Source: Magicicada septendecula
Lineage: Eukaryota; Arthropoda; Insecta; Hemiptera; Cicadidae
Length of the DNA: 64,000 bases
Assembly: GCA_034769895.1 (NCBI GenBank)
Contig: CM068373.1
Span: forward strand, 23,192,620-23,256,619
Direction: 5' to 3'
Shown here: piece after piece, positions 35,560-44,800 of the stretch
Layout of the letters: each line of letters starts with the position of its first letter
Numbering within the stretch: position 1 is the stretch's first letter
Translations under genes and position numbers: made by a program
The notes under the pieces: generated by a model
What the model was told of the DNA's origin: nothing
What the model saw: only the letters and a program-made list of their open reading frames with translations
The model's database searches: none

Positions 35560-36155
35560 ACAAATATAAGCATTGCCTATTAATACATTAATTTTAAGCC
35601 GAAATCCGAAACCGGATAGTACAACCGAATAAAGCGTATTTCGCTACATCAAGTATCTTCAGTTCCAAAGACATCCACAGAAACACGAAACTAAGGATAT
35701 ACAAATCAATAATAAGACCAATCCTAACCTACGGCTGCGAAACGTGTATCCTGAACTCCAAAGCAGCAAGCACTCTCGATATTTTTGAAAGAAAAATATT
35801 ACGAGGAATCCTGGGACAAGTTAATCACGTACATGGCTGGAGAATAAGATATAACTTTGAATTGTATCGAATGTACAAAGAACCACCGTTAACACGGTAC
35901 ATAAAACTACAGCTTCGAAGGTGGGCTGGTCATATAGCCAGGGTGGGGGAAGACAGAATACCACGAAAACTATTGAATATCAGAAGCCATGGAAAAAGAC
36001 CAGTGGGAAGACCAAGGAGAAGATGGGAGAATGCGGTGGATGAGGATGCGAAAGAAATATTGAAAGTGCGTTCCTGGAGGAGGATGGCTACCGACAGAGA
36101 ATGGGGGAAAATTGAAGGAGGTCAGGGCCCAACAAGGGCTGTAGTGCCATAAGAG
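35560..36155 (+). pseudogene. RTE/BovB-like RT C-terminal fragment
   Basis: A largely open stretch: IIRPILTYGCETW, TLDIFERKILRGILGQV, then LQLRRWAGHIARVGEDRIPR, GKRPVGRPRRRWENAV and WRRMATDREWGKI. It is the best preserved RTE end in the window, with the full GRPR box and the terminal D-R-x-x-W. The RT core is missing. It lies in intron 2, antisense to the host gene, 60 bases from exon 2. Confidence 0.8.
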
Positions 36156-36214
36156 AGAGCGATTAATACATTAAGGATGTGTCATACAATTAAACACAAA
36201 AAAGTGATACATAC

Positions 36215-36519
36215 TGTGTCGCTCGTAGTGTCCTGTTTGTCCAGGGCATAGTAGGCGACCCGGTAACCGTGTAGACCGGTGTGGTTCCTGCTCTGCCAGG
36301 ACACGAGAACGGAGAAAGGTTGTATGTCCTGTATAGCGAGCTTCAGCACCAGCGGCGCGGAACAGAACCTCGGCGGGTCCAGTTCCAGAAACAGCAGACC
36401 CCTCAGCTCGGGCGGTTGTTCACAGCGCAGACCGCTTCTTGCCAGGTCGAACAGTTTCTGGTGGTCTCTCAGCCACTCCCACAGCTCTTGCTGCTCGCAC
36501 CCACAGTGCAGAGGATTGT
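36215..36519 (-). CDS. LRR receptor gene, exon 2 (LRR C-cap and FN3 start)
   Basis: The acceptor gaatttcag ends at 36,520 and the donor gtatgt starts at 36,214; 305 bases, entering in phase 1 and leaving in phase 0. It encodes residues about 1,097-1,198: DNPLHCGCEQQELWEWLR, GLRCEQPPEL and PPRFCSAP, a textbook four-cysteine LRRCT cap (Cys at about 1,102, 1,104, 1,129 and 1,149), followed by LVLKLAIQDIQPFSVLVSWQ and GLHGYRVAYYALD, the first strands of a fibronectin III domain with its core Trp. It is markedly GC-rich against the AT-rich introns, and its frame is not open in the flanks, both supporting a real exon. Confidence 0.9.
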
Positions 36520-36604
36520 CTGAAATTCATTTTCCGTAAGCTTACGTAAAAATAGTTTTAACTTATGCTGAACTTGTGCTGCTACCACTAATACTCACTT
36601 ACAC

Positions 36605-36648
36605 TTCCATGAGCGCTTTCAAGCCTCTCGGCTCATCTTCAGATGGAA
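36605..36648 (-). ncRNA. Hammerhead-like ribozyme, family H4, intact core
   Basis: On the minus strand: TTCCAT, CTGAAGA, T, GAGCC-GAGA-GGCTT stem II, GAA, AGCGCT (self-complementary helix III), C, ATGGAA. Stem I is a perfect 6-bp helix TTCCAT/ATGGAA. The predicted cleavage is after C in GCUC. Apart from the extra T before stem II and an end mismatch in stem II, every element of a type I hammerhead is present. One of the best candidates in the window. Confidence 0.75.
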
Positions 36649-36830
36649 ACGAAAATCTGGTTAAAAACCGTCCCCGTTTATATATCTTTCCTACACCCGG
36701 AAGCGTCAAATTAACATAGCAGGTAAACACTCTTGTTACGCTTCAACGAACACAACAAAACAAACAACCAGCCTGGTTACCACTCCTTGTCTCAGTAACC
36801 TTCCAATCAAAGATTGTTGTTTCCATCTGA

Positions 36831-36864
36831 AAATGAGCCTAGAGGCTTGAAAGCGCTCATGGAA
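36831..36864 (+). ncRNA. Hammerhead-like motif, family H4, mutated core
   Basis: The plus-strand partner of 36,605-36,648 keeps stem I, stem II and AGCGCT, but reads CTGAAAA in place of CTGAAGA, losing the catalytic G8. Probably inactive. Confidence 0.65.
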
Positions 36865-37289
36865 GTGTAAGTGAGTATCAGTGGTAGCAGCACAAGTTTA
36901 GCATAAGTTACACTTAACCATTAAATTATATTTATCGTTTAAGTTAAAAATAGTTGTTAAATAGATTAGCACTTTTATTTGAAAATTCGCCTACTTAATA
37001 ATTTAACAGAAACCTCCTCAAAATATATCTTATTTGCTTTTTAAACTTCAAAATCGTGTAGCAACTGAAATTTCGTATTATATAAGTTAACATGTTGATT
37101 AAAAATAAACTACGTTTCTCTCATTCATTTTTATAAATATTTTAATAAATCATAATTGTTAATCATTATTATAATATTTAATAAATAGGTATATTATAAG
37201 TATAATATTGTTCTAAGGCTTTCACGGCCGATGTCAGTTGTATTATAAGTATGTACCGGGCTGTTTGGCCGTGGTCTCAGGGTTTACAA

Positions 37290-37340
37290 ACAAACCAAAC
37301 GTTTCAGCAGCACCACTGGCTGCCATCTTCAGTGGAATTC
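37290..37340 (-). ncRNA. Hammerhead-like ribozyme, family H5, left arm
   Basis: Minus strand: TTCCA, CTGAAGA, T, GGCAGC...GCTGCT stem II, GAA, ACGT, T, TGG. Proximal stem I CCA/TGG pairs. Confidence 0.6.
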
Positions 37341-37459
37341 GAGTCTACCTGAACGTGGGTGTCAAACGTCAGGCCCACAGTACTGTGGTGAGGGCTGAAG
37401 ATGTCCCGCGATGCTACCTGTACTTGAGTACATCTTCAGCCTTCACCACAGTATCTTCG

Positions 37460-37510
37460 AATTCCACTGAAGATGGCAGCCAGTGGTGCTGCTGAAACGT
37501 TTGGTTTGTT
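37460..37510 (+). ncRNA. Hammerhead-like ribozyme, family H5, right arm
   Basis: Plus strand, same sequence as the left arm: CTGAAGA at 37,467-37,473, stem II GGCAGC with GCTGCT, GAA, ACGT, T, then TGGTTTG. Confidence 0.6.
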
Positions 37511-37556
37511 TGTAAACCCTGGACCAGAGCCAAACAGCCCGGTACATACTTCCAAC

Positions 37557-38779
37557 GTTATAAGTATAATTTAATCAATTTTTAATATATTATTAAATCG
37601 GATTTAGGCCTAGTGTTGATTTGTTCAGTCATTAGTCCGTTATTTTTAAGTATGTACGTCTTTCTATAGTGTCTGTTCTTCTACCTCTTATTATGGACGG
37701 TGTTTTGTGTTAAGAGAATGTCATACTATGTTGCTTTCATATACTGTTGGCTTAAGGAAGACTTTTCCTGTGCAAGTATCGATGCACAGTTGGTTTTCCT
37801 GCGTGATCCAAGTATTCTTTACTCCTATAAATTTAGAACATTCTATAACATATATATACCGCTTTTATTTACGTGATCTGTTGTAGAGATCGGTTTTTGA
37901 GTGTTATTTGTTACATTTGTTTAAGAGTTTGATTTGCATATTATTTGGTGTATGTTACACTGGTTTATATTGTACTGTACCTAGAAACTGTGTAGACCAA
38001 TTAGGTTATGTTCCTATTGTTAATTTGTCTTTCCGTGTCATTGTTGTATAATTTATATTACCTTTTTTATAAGCTTTTTACGTTGCTATTTGACGTATTG
38101 TTCTTCTTTCCTTACTTTTACGCTGTGTGTTAAATGGTACATTCAGTGTTATATATAATAGCGAACAAAAAAATACATATTTTATTGGTTGGGGGAAGTG
38201 CTGTTATTTTCTAATGCTAGGTTGAAATAGCCCGGGTTTTCTGTTAATAAAGTACCCAAATTATAAATTTATATTTTTATTTTTAAATCTAAGTAATTTA
38301 GTACTTCTGTTTTTCAATTTCCACTGTGAATTTCATATTTTCTTGAAGCAGCTTTATTTATTTAAAATGTCACTGGAGTTTATGTTCCTGTCTGTTAAAT
38401 ATAAATCGTCACCAGCGTATGTGAACAAATGACTTTTTCCGTTTTGTTTGTTAAACAAACTGGGGTTTGTGGGCCCTGGCCTTCTTCAGAAGATTTTGCT
38501 ATCCTTCTCTATGCATAGCCATATTCTTCCAGTTTCTAATTCCAAGAGTAGGCTACTGATGTCCTGACACACTCCGTCACTTTATCACAGATTCTGCCTT
38601 TCATCTTTCCTTTTACCTTCTCCATTTTCATTAAATATCTTTTTAAAATTCTGCTTTCACAAGCATGTATAAGCCCATTCTAACCTTTTTAATTTAATAA
38701 GGGTGACCGCATCAGGTTCATCATACACATTACAGAGCTCTAAATTATATCTTTTTCTTCAGGCTCCCCCCTCTCCCAC
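37557..38779. other. Intron 1 spacer
   Basis: No gene recognised; AT-rich. Confidence 0.45.
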
Positions 38780-39400
38780 TGGACACGCAAAATTTGCATG
38801 AGGATCTATCTTTAAAATATATTTATTTTCCTCTCATCAGATCTAGGTAGCGTCCATGTCTCTGATGCATCAGTCAGTACTGGGCGCACTACGAGATTAT
38901 ACATCAATACCTTGGTCTTCCTTTGTATTAACTGAGACCTCAGATGTTTTCTAAGGCCCTGCACACACCTACTTGCTGACAAAATACGCTTTCGGATTTC
39001 CACACTAATATTATTTGTACAGTTAACTTCAGATCCGGGGTAGGTAAAACTGTGTACTATCTCGAATTTATAAGATCCAATTTCTAACTTTAAGGCTCAC
39101 ACAACAGTTTTTTTCGAGAACTGCCATATACTTTGTTTTCTCCTGATTTATCTACAGATGCAGCTTCACTGCAGCTTTCTCGAATTTTACAAAGGCTTCC
39201 ATCAGATCTGTTTTTGCTCTTCCCATAATGTCAACTGCATCTGCATAAGCCAGAATTTGAACTGACTTATAAAAGTTTGATTGTTAATAACTTTTTTTTT
39301 ACCAAACTTCAGGTATAATATTTCTGATAGTATTGTACTTATAGGGACACCTATTCTGAAGCCATCACTCTTTTTTTAAAGTATATGAATGAAACAGTTT
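38780..39400 (-). pseudogene. RTE-like reverse transcriptase fragment
   Basis: The minus strand gives FILAYADAVDIMG (the catalytic YADD box, here YADA), then a K-x-x-K-Y-M block, FTYPGSEVNC, EIRKRILSASRCVQGLRKHL and VRPVLTDASETWTL. This is the region from the RT active site to the thumb of RTE-type elements. The second catalytic Asp is replaced by Ala and several stops occur. In intron 1, same strand as the host gene. Confidence 0.75.
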
Positions 39401-39972
39401 TGTGCTGTTCCTGTTTTTATTATGTTTTTAATTTTGTGTGAATGTTTTCGTTTCTCTGTTACATTGTACAATATTGTCAACAATGTTAAAGGTATCAGTT
39501 ATTGAAATGCTGCTGTATATTGTTACGTAATTACGGAAAAGCGAGAATGTCGTTCTACACGCTTCTCGACTAACCCAGCGTGGCTGGTCAAGGCCGTCCA
39601 ATCTCGCAGAAAAGTACTCTTTTCAGACTGTTCGAGATCACCTGTAAATACGCATATTAGTCTGGCACGCGAAAAGGGTGGAAAATTATTCTGGAACACC
39701 TGCGCTACCAGAATTTAGCACCTTGTCAGATATTTATAAGTGTCAATTTATTCGGCGCGGATCAAGTGGTTGTTGTGTAAATTGTTATAATTAGTGCGGA
39801 ACTCTTAATAGTAAACATTATTATTGCGTGTGGACAAATGTAACTCCAATTACTTTATGAGAGTATCTTTTTGATTACAATTTTTTAGTTGTGACTAATT
39901 AAAGCTGGTAATTAGTGATTTAATTGGTATCTGTATTTTCGTTTCAACTGCACCATAGTGAGACCGTTGTAA

Positions 39973-40014
<42 letters not shown>

Positions 40015-40039
40015 AAATACAACTAAGTTTATTTCATTA
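39401..40039. other. Intron 1 spacer with (AT)n tract
   Basis: No gene recognised. Contains an (AT)n tract at about 39,976-40,012. Confidence 0.5.
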
Positions 40040-40135
40040 ACGACTCGGAACACAAAGTTTTTATGAGTAAAACATAAAGTTTTACCTTACAACCTGAACC
40101 GGTTTTCACTTTTAAAAAGCTTCTTCAGAGGTTGA
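40040..40135 (-). mobile_element. Penelope family B 3' end, solo
   Basis: Matches 20,745-20,840: the same gtaaaacttt words, then the hammerhead-like motif. No protein-coding part follows, so this is a solo terminal scrap. Confidence 0.75.
40090..40134 (-). ncRNA. Hammerhead-like ribozyme, Penelope family B, best copy
   Basis: Minus strand: CAACCT, CTGAAGA, A, GCTTT-TTA-AAAGT, GAA, AACCGGTT, C, AGGTTG. Stem I is perfect over 6 bp (CAACCU/AGGUUG), helix III is an 8-base palindrome, and the cleavage position is C. One unpaired A precedes stem II. Confidence 0.75.
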
Positions 40136-41034
40136 AGTAATATATATTTGTAATACTAAACGAGCATTTTAATAATTTCTAGCTTTTTGTTACATCTATA
40201 GCGGTTTTCACAGCGTGTGTATTATTGAATTTTATTTCACTATTTATAAATTGTGGAAAGGTTTAGCACTTTGATACGAGGGTAATAATGAAAGTCAAGT
40301 AAGTTTACATGAATAACGAAAACTTTAGTAATCCGTAATACGTTAAGTATAGATTATAGATGGTTTAATATTATTGGATACTGTAGTATTTTATTTATAC
40401 GTGGGGTTGTAAAAATTCATTTGTTTTTAATTTCACTGTTTCATGTACGTTATTGTTGTCCATTGTAGGGAATCTTTGGCTTATTACGTTCCAGTGTCTA
40501 CTCTTTACAAAAGTGTGTACTTTATTGTCACATCCATTTTGATTTCCTACAATTGTGGAATTGCTTTTGCGAGCTTTGGTCACTGTAAAATTAATTTCCG
40601 AAATGGTTTTCTATTTATCAAGCTTGTCTGACGTTTCAAATTACTGCTCCTAATAATTTTGTACTTGATTTGGTTTCTTGATTTCGTAAATAATTCAATT
40701 TCTGTCGCTGTTCTTATTTTCATATTGTATATTTGAATCACTGTTTTTATTGAGATTTTCATTACTAAAACACAATGCCCTAAATTCAATAAAGAATACG
40801 TCCGCAAAGTATAAACGTTATTTATTTATCGGTACTTTGAACACAAAATAGACTTTCTTAATTCAACAAAACAACCTCTAATGTTTCCTTCCGTTTCCCG
40901 ATACAGACAAACAAATACGGTATTATTGTAGAAAAAGTAATAAAATAATTCCTTATCAGACAGGTCTACATGAAAAATTACACTATATTATGTCACAATA
41001 ATAAGTTAACTATTCTACATTAATAGTGTTACGA
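40136..41034. other. Intron 1 spacer
   Basis: No gene recognised. Confidence 0.4.
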
Positions 41035-41560
41035 CTAGTCTCATTGATCGCCGTATGGTGTAATGGAAAACAAAATTACAGATACAAATCAAGTTACTAA
41101 TCACCAGCTTTAATTAATCACAAATACAGTTTGTAATCAACTCGTACAATAATACGAGCAAAATTTGTCCACATGCAACGATAATGTCAACTAACAGAGC
41201 CTCCCACAATTATACCACAATAACACATCCGACATAATACTTCGAACCTCACTGAAATAAACTGGCTTCTAAGCGACATCTGTCGTTGTTTGAACAGCTA
41301 CCACAAGTGTTCCAGAATAATCCATAATACGCGACAAAACTACTCGTAAACACTAGAGCGTAACTGCTTGCGGCCTTGAACACAGTGAGCGCGGACCGGT
41401 GAAGTCTGGAACAGCCTCGATGATTGACGCATGTTAAGTGTCACGTAATTACCTTTCTTCTCAATTAGCAATACGTACGGACACAAACATTACACCAGGG
41501 ATAGCCGAGAATCATGTAGAACGTTCTCTAATGGCGCAATAATAGCTTAACAATGTCAAC
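41035..41560. repeat. Dispersed repeat family R1, copy C
   Basis: Matches 6,345-6,900 and 1-170 (for example tggaaaacaaaat, then gtgtcacgtaatta and atagccgagaa). It ends before the nested hAT-like element. Followed by a (GC)/(CA) simple tract at 41,570-41,600. Confidence 0.65.
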
Positions 41561-41767
41561 TACACGGGCGAGCGCGCGCGCACGCACACACACACACATA
41601 CGGTACGTTTTGGTACGTTGTTATGTAATTATTAGTTGTAAAGTAATAGAGATTTGTAAAGTAAATGACTATAGAGATCTGTTAAGCCCTCCGGCATTGT
41701 GGCAGAACGGGTTTAGTTAATTAGTACAAACTGTTGGTTCAATAATTAAACATACAATAATTTCAGG

Positions 41768-41818
41768 TTGTTTAAGACCTGAAGATGTCAGTAATGACGA
41801 AAAGCTTAGTCGAACAAT
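41768..41818 (+). ncRNA. Hammerhead-like ribozyme, tandem unit 1
   Basis: TTGTT-TAA-GAC, CTGAAGA (41,779-41,785), T, GTCA-GTAA-TGAC stem II, GAA, AAGCTT (palindromic helix III), A (cleavage position, UUA), GTC-G-AACAA. Stem I pairs as GAC/GUC next to the core and UUGUU/AACAA beyond a small internal loop, the place where type I hammerheads make their tertiary contacts. The only irregularity is the extra T before stem II. Confidence 0.75.
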
Positions 41819-41963
41819 AAAAAATTATAGCAGTTAGCAAATTTATAAAAGAAATAGTAAGGATGGCTGCTAATTTAAACAATACGAAGAATAAAACATG
41901 CGAATTGCAAGCAGATAAATATAAAAATGTAAGGGAATTTTTTAAGTATTTAAAAATTAAAGG

Positions 41964-42014
41964 TTGTTTAAGACCTGAAGATGTCAGTAATGACGAAAAT
42001 CTTAGTCGAACAAT
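41964..42014 (+). ncRNA. Hammerhead-like ribozyme, tandem unit 2
   Basis: As unit 1, but helix III reads AATCTT instead of AAGCTT, breaking the palindrome by one base. Confidence 0.65.
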
Positions 42015-42159
42015 AAAAAATTATAGCAGTTAGCAAATTTATAAAAGAAATAGTAAGGATGGCTGCTAATTTAAACAATACGAAGAATAAAACATGCGAA
42101 TTGCAAGCAGATAAATATAAAAATGTAAGGGAATTTTTTAAGTATTTAAAAATTAAAGG

Positions 42160-42210
42160 TTGTTTAAGACCTGAAGATGTCAGTAATGACGAAAAGCTTA
42201 GTCGAACAAT
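42160..42210 (+). ncRNA. Hammerhead-like ribozyme, tandem unit 3
   Basis: Identical to unit 1, including the AAGCTT palindrome. Confidence 0.7.
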
Positions 42211-42289
42211 AAAAAATTATAGCAGTTAGCAAATTTATAAAAGAAATAGTAAGGATGGCTGCTAATTTAAACAATACGAAGAATAATTT

Positions 42290-42850
42290 TAAACAAGATA
42301 TTATCTACTCCCAGGAATTCCTACTATTCTGAAGATAATTTTGCAGAGAATTTCTCATTACATTAATGTATACGATGCACTCCTTTTGTTATGACGGATA
42401 TGCTAATTTGTATTTCTCTTTGCCAGCACTAACAGTGAGTGTTACGGGGGAGGACACTGCGCGAAATGGAAGTGGTTTATACAAATAATGAGAGCGAGCT
42501 CAATTAAGGAACCTAACGGAAGCACCTGACGCTATCACAAGGAGCTGTATCATTAGCCACCGGCATCTTCACACTCAAACAAACACTCGCTCATTAGCAT
42601 TTTTGTATTTCCTTGACAACAAATATTTCCACGAGCTGCTTCGCAAATACAGGGCTGTCGCTTAGACCGTTGATTACGAGAACGCTTACTTCTGTCCCTG
42701 TGTGAAAATAAAAAAAGGGAAGTAGAACAGGTGTAACTGGGTGAAATAAAGATGACGGCGCGCACTTTTTGTTTGCTTGTTCAGAATTAATTCTTACGCT
42801 TTGGACCTACTTTGTATATATTTCATAATTTAATTTTTTTATTAAAACGT
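42290..42850. other. Intron 1 spacer
   Basis: No certain gene. A 70-codon minus-strand frame at 42,553-42,765 is Cys/Arg-rich but matches nothing I know and has no supporting signals. Confidence 0.4.
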
Positions 42851-42859
42851 TATTTTACT

Positions 42860-43470
42860 CTAACGCCTAAAAGATTATGTAATTGAATGCATCTGATTAC
42901 ATTCTTTTTTACAATAAACTGACAAATGAAGCCATACACAGATAAGATCCTATTGTTAACCTTAACAAAGAAATAATATTTCGATAGTAAAAATCCGGTA
43001 TGGAAAACCATACATGACTGCCATGTTCTAAGATTTATATATAACATTATTTCCTTGTCGGTTCGATAATTTCTAAAAAAATATCGAATTTTGATCAATT
43101 TAAATGAAATATTTCCATAGAAACTACTTCTTTGTTGCCAATAGCGAAGTATACATATAAAAAATTACCTCCTCCCTCTTCAAGTATCATTTTCATTTAT
43201 AGAAAACTACCCTCTTTCCATTCAACTACCCTTTTCATTTATAGACATTTTATCTACCTTCCTACAGTGGATTACTATGACCCTCTTTTCAGAATACTTT
43301 ATTTATCAAAATTAAGTACAGTACTCTTGTTAAAACGTTGCAGGTAAACTACCCTTTCCCCTTAACCGATCTTCACCAAAATCAATAGGCGTTAAGTCCT
43401 CTAAAACTCAGGAACATATGCAAAAAAATTGATTTTCTCTGAATTTGTGGCAGTTATTGTCCTCCATATA
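42860..43470 (-). repeat. Dispersed repeat R3, inverted single copy
   Basis: On the minus strand this contains one unit of the satellite at 56,750-57,830 (gatcggttaaggggaaaggg text, 43,340-43,465) and the block around catgtatggttttccatacc, which matches 58,200-58,265. It is therefore an opposite-strand copy of the larger 56.7-58.4 kb repeat with its internal tandem array reduced to about one unit. Confidence 0.7.
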
Positions 43471-43483
43471 AGAAATTCTACAT

Positions 43484-43535
43484 ACAAACACACACACACA
43501 CACAAACTCTCTCTCTCTCTCTCTATCTCTCTATT
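43484..43535. repeat. (AC)n(TC)n microsatellite
   Basis: An AC tract runs into a TC tract at 43,487-43,533. Confidence 0.9.
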
Positions 43536-44189
43536 TTCGGAATATGACTTTTCTTTATATTTTGAGGGCAATAAAATCAGAATCAGCCCTTATATGGAAC
43601 ACGATTTTTTCACGATCACCATACTTCTGTTTCCTTACGGAATATTGAAGTAAAAAGGGTGTGTGTAAAGTTTCTACTCATATTAATAATATAAAACATA
43701 AATAGAATAACTAATGTTACTTTAACTTCGCCAAAAATTTGTCGTAAATATGACAGATAGGTTCGAATCTCTTCATTAGAAAAGAATACATCAGAAAGCC
43801 GTCTGATCAGCGCATGCAAAGGAAAATGGACACTCATTGAAACAAGACGCGTAACGCACAGGATTCGGAAACTAATTATTATGAGGTAAAACTGACACCA
43901 GTAAAAACTTTGAAATGCATAAAACGACTCAACCACTTAATACGAATTTATAAAGCAACAAAAAAATTTTAAGTTGGAAAATCTTTTTTTTTTCAAATGT
44001 TATTGTATCGTACAAATATTTTGTGTGCATTCAGGTTTTTTAAGTTAACATTTTCATTAATGCTTCCAAAATTAGTGAAGTAGTCTCTTTATTTTGGAGT
44101 TAATAGCTGACAGTGGAGATGGACCTAGTTGAACGATTTATCAACTCTCACTAACAGTTTATGAAACTCGTTTACGGTAAAGTGTAACA
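43536..44189. other. Intron 1 spacer
   Basis: No gene recognised. Confidence 0.4.
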
Positions 44190-44800
44190 AAAAGTTTATA
44201 ATTGCTGGTTATGTTGTTACTTCAGAAGAATTTGGTAGCATTATTTCAGAAGATGGAACAACAAAGAATGACATCAATAATAGGATACAACAGGGAAAAA
44301 GGCTATTCGTTTGCTAAACTCGTTACTTTGGTCGAACCAAATGACACTTCAAACTAAACTGACAATCTACACAACTATTGTGGAGCCCATTTTAACTTAT
44401 GGCTACGAATGCTGGCAACTTTTAGATAAAGAGAACAAGATGGTAGGAACTGTGGAAATGGACTTCTTATGAAGAGCGGGTAATATTTCTAGAATGCAAC
44501 ATGTTAAAAACGAAGATATAAGAAGGAAAACAGGGCGCATATTTACAACAGCAAAAAGAATAGAATCCATACAGTTGCTATGGTATGGTCACGTAATGAG
44601 GATGGAGGAGAAGCGATGACCAAAGAAAGCATTTACTTACACACCACAAAACAGGAGAAGAAAAGGAAGACTGACAACACAATGGAGTACAGGAATTAGG
44701 AAAAGCATGAGGACTCGGGCTATTGAAGACGATGAATGAAAAGATAGGAAGAAATGGCGATCGAAATGCGGGATGCGGCATACACTGTAGGACCCCTGCT
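44190..44800 (+). pseudogene. RTE-like RT C-terminal fragment
   Basis: Frame-broken wording FGSIISEDGTTKNDINNRIQ, LTIYTTIVEPILTYGYECWQ, then QLLWYGHVMRMEEKR and RRRKGRLTTQW. It follows the RTE order (Y-L-G-S/T, Y-G-x-E-x-W, W-x-G-H-x-x-R-M, GRP-like box). Many stops; dead. Confidence 0.75.

Larger units (their letters stand above)
36556..36912. mobile_element. Inverted-pair element with hammerhead-like cores (family H4)
   Basis: The arms 36,556-36,660 and 36,815-36,912 are reverse complements (outer edges ttatgctgaacttgtgctgc and its reverse, then cacttacacttccatgagcg). Each arm carries a hammerhead-like core, one on each strand pointing away from the centre. About 150 unique bases lie between. 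No coding capacity. Confidence 0.8.
37212..37556. mobile_element. Inverted-pair element with hammerhead-like cores (family H5)
   Basis: Left edge: box A aaggctttcacggccgatgtc at 37,215. Then gtatgtaccgggctgtttgg (box B) and an arm to about 37,345; the right arm 37,450-37,556 is the reverse complement, ending with agccaaacagcccggtacat. Each arm has a hammerhead-like core. About 110 bases separate the arms; they include two further inverted words (tactgtggtg and caccacagta). Confidence 0.8.
41766..42289 (+). repeat. 196-bp tandem repeat carrying hammerhead-like ribozymes
   Basis: Two full units and two thirds of a third: unit starts ggttgtttaagacc at 41,766, 41,962 and 42,158, exactly 196 bases apart. 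The units differ by only one or two bases (aaaagc versus aaaatc at 42,000). Each unit contains the ribozyme-like motif near its start. The array would yield 196-nucleotide monomers if transcribed and cut, the size range of metazoan retrozyme circles. No coding frame. Confidence 0.9.

Noticed and set aside
41766-42289. CRISPR-like array
   Set aside because: The repeats are 196-bp head-to-tail units without unique spacers, in a eukaryotic genome.
43755-43775. Possible tRNA T-loop (ggttcgaatc)
   Set aside because: No matching acceptor stem, D-arm or anticodon arm upstream; a chance B-box match.
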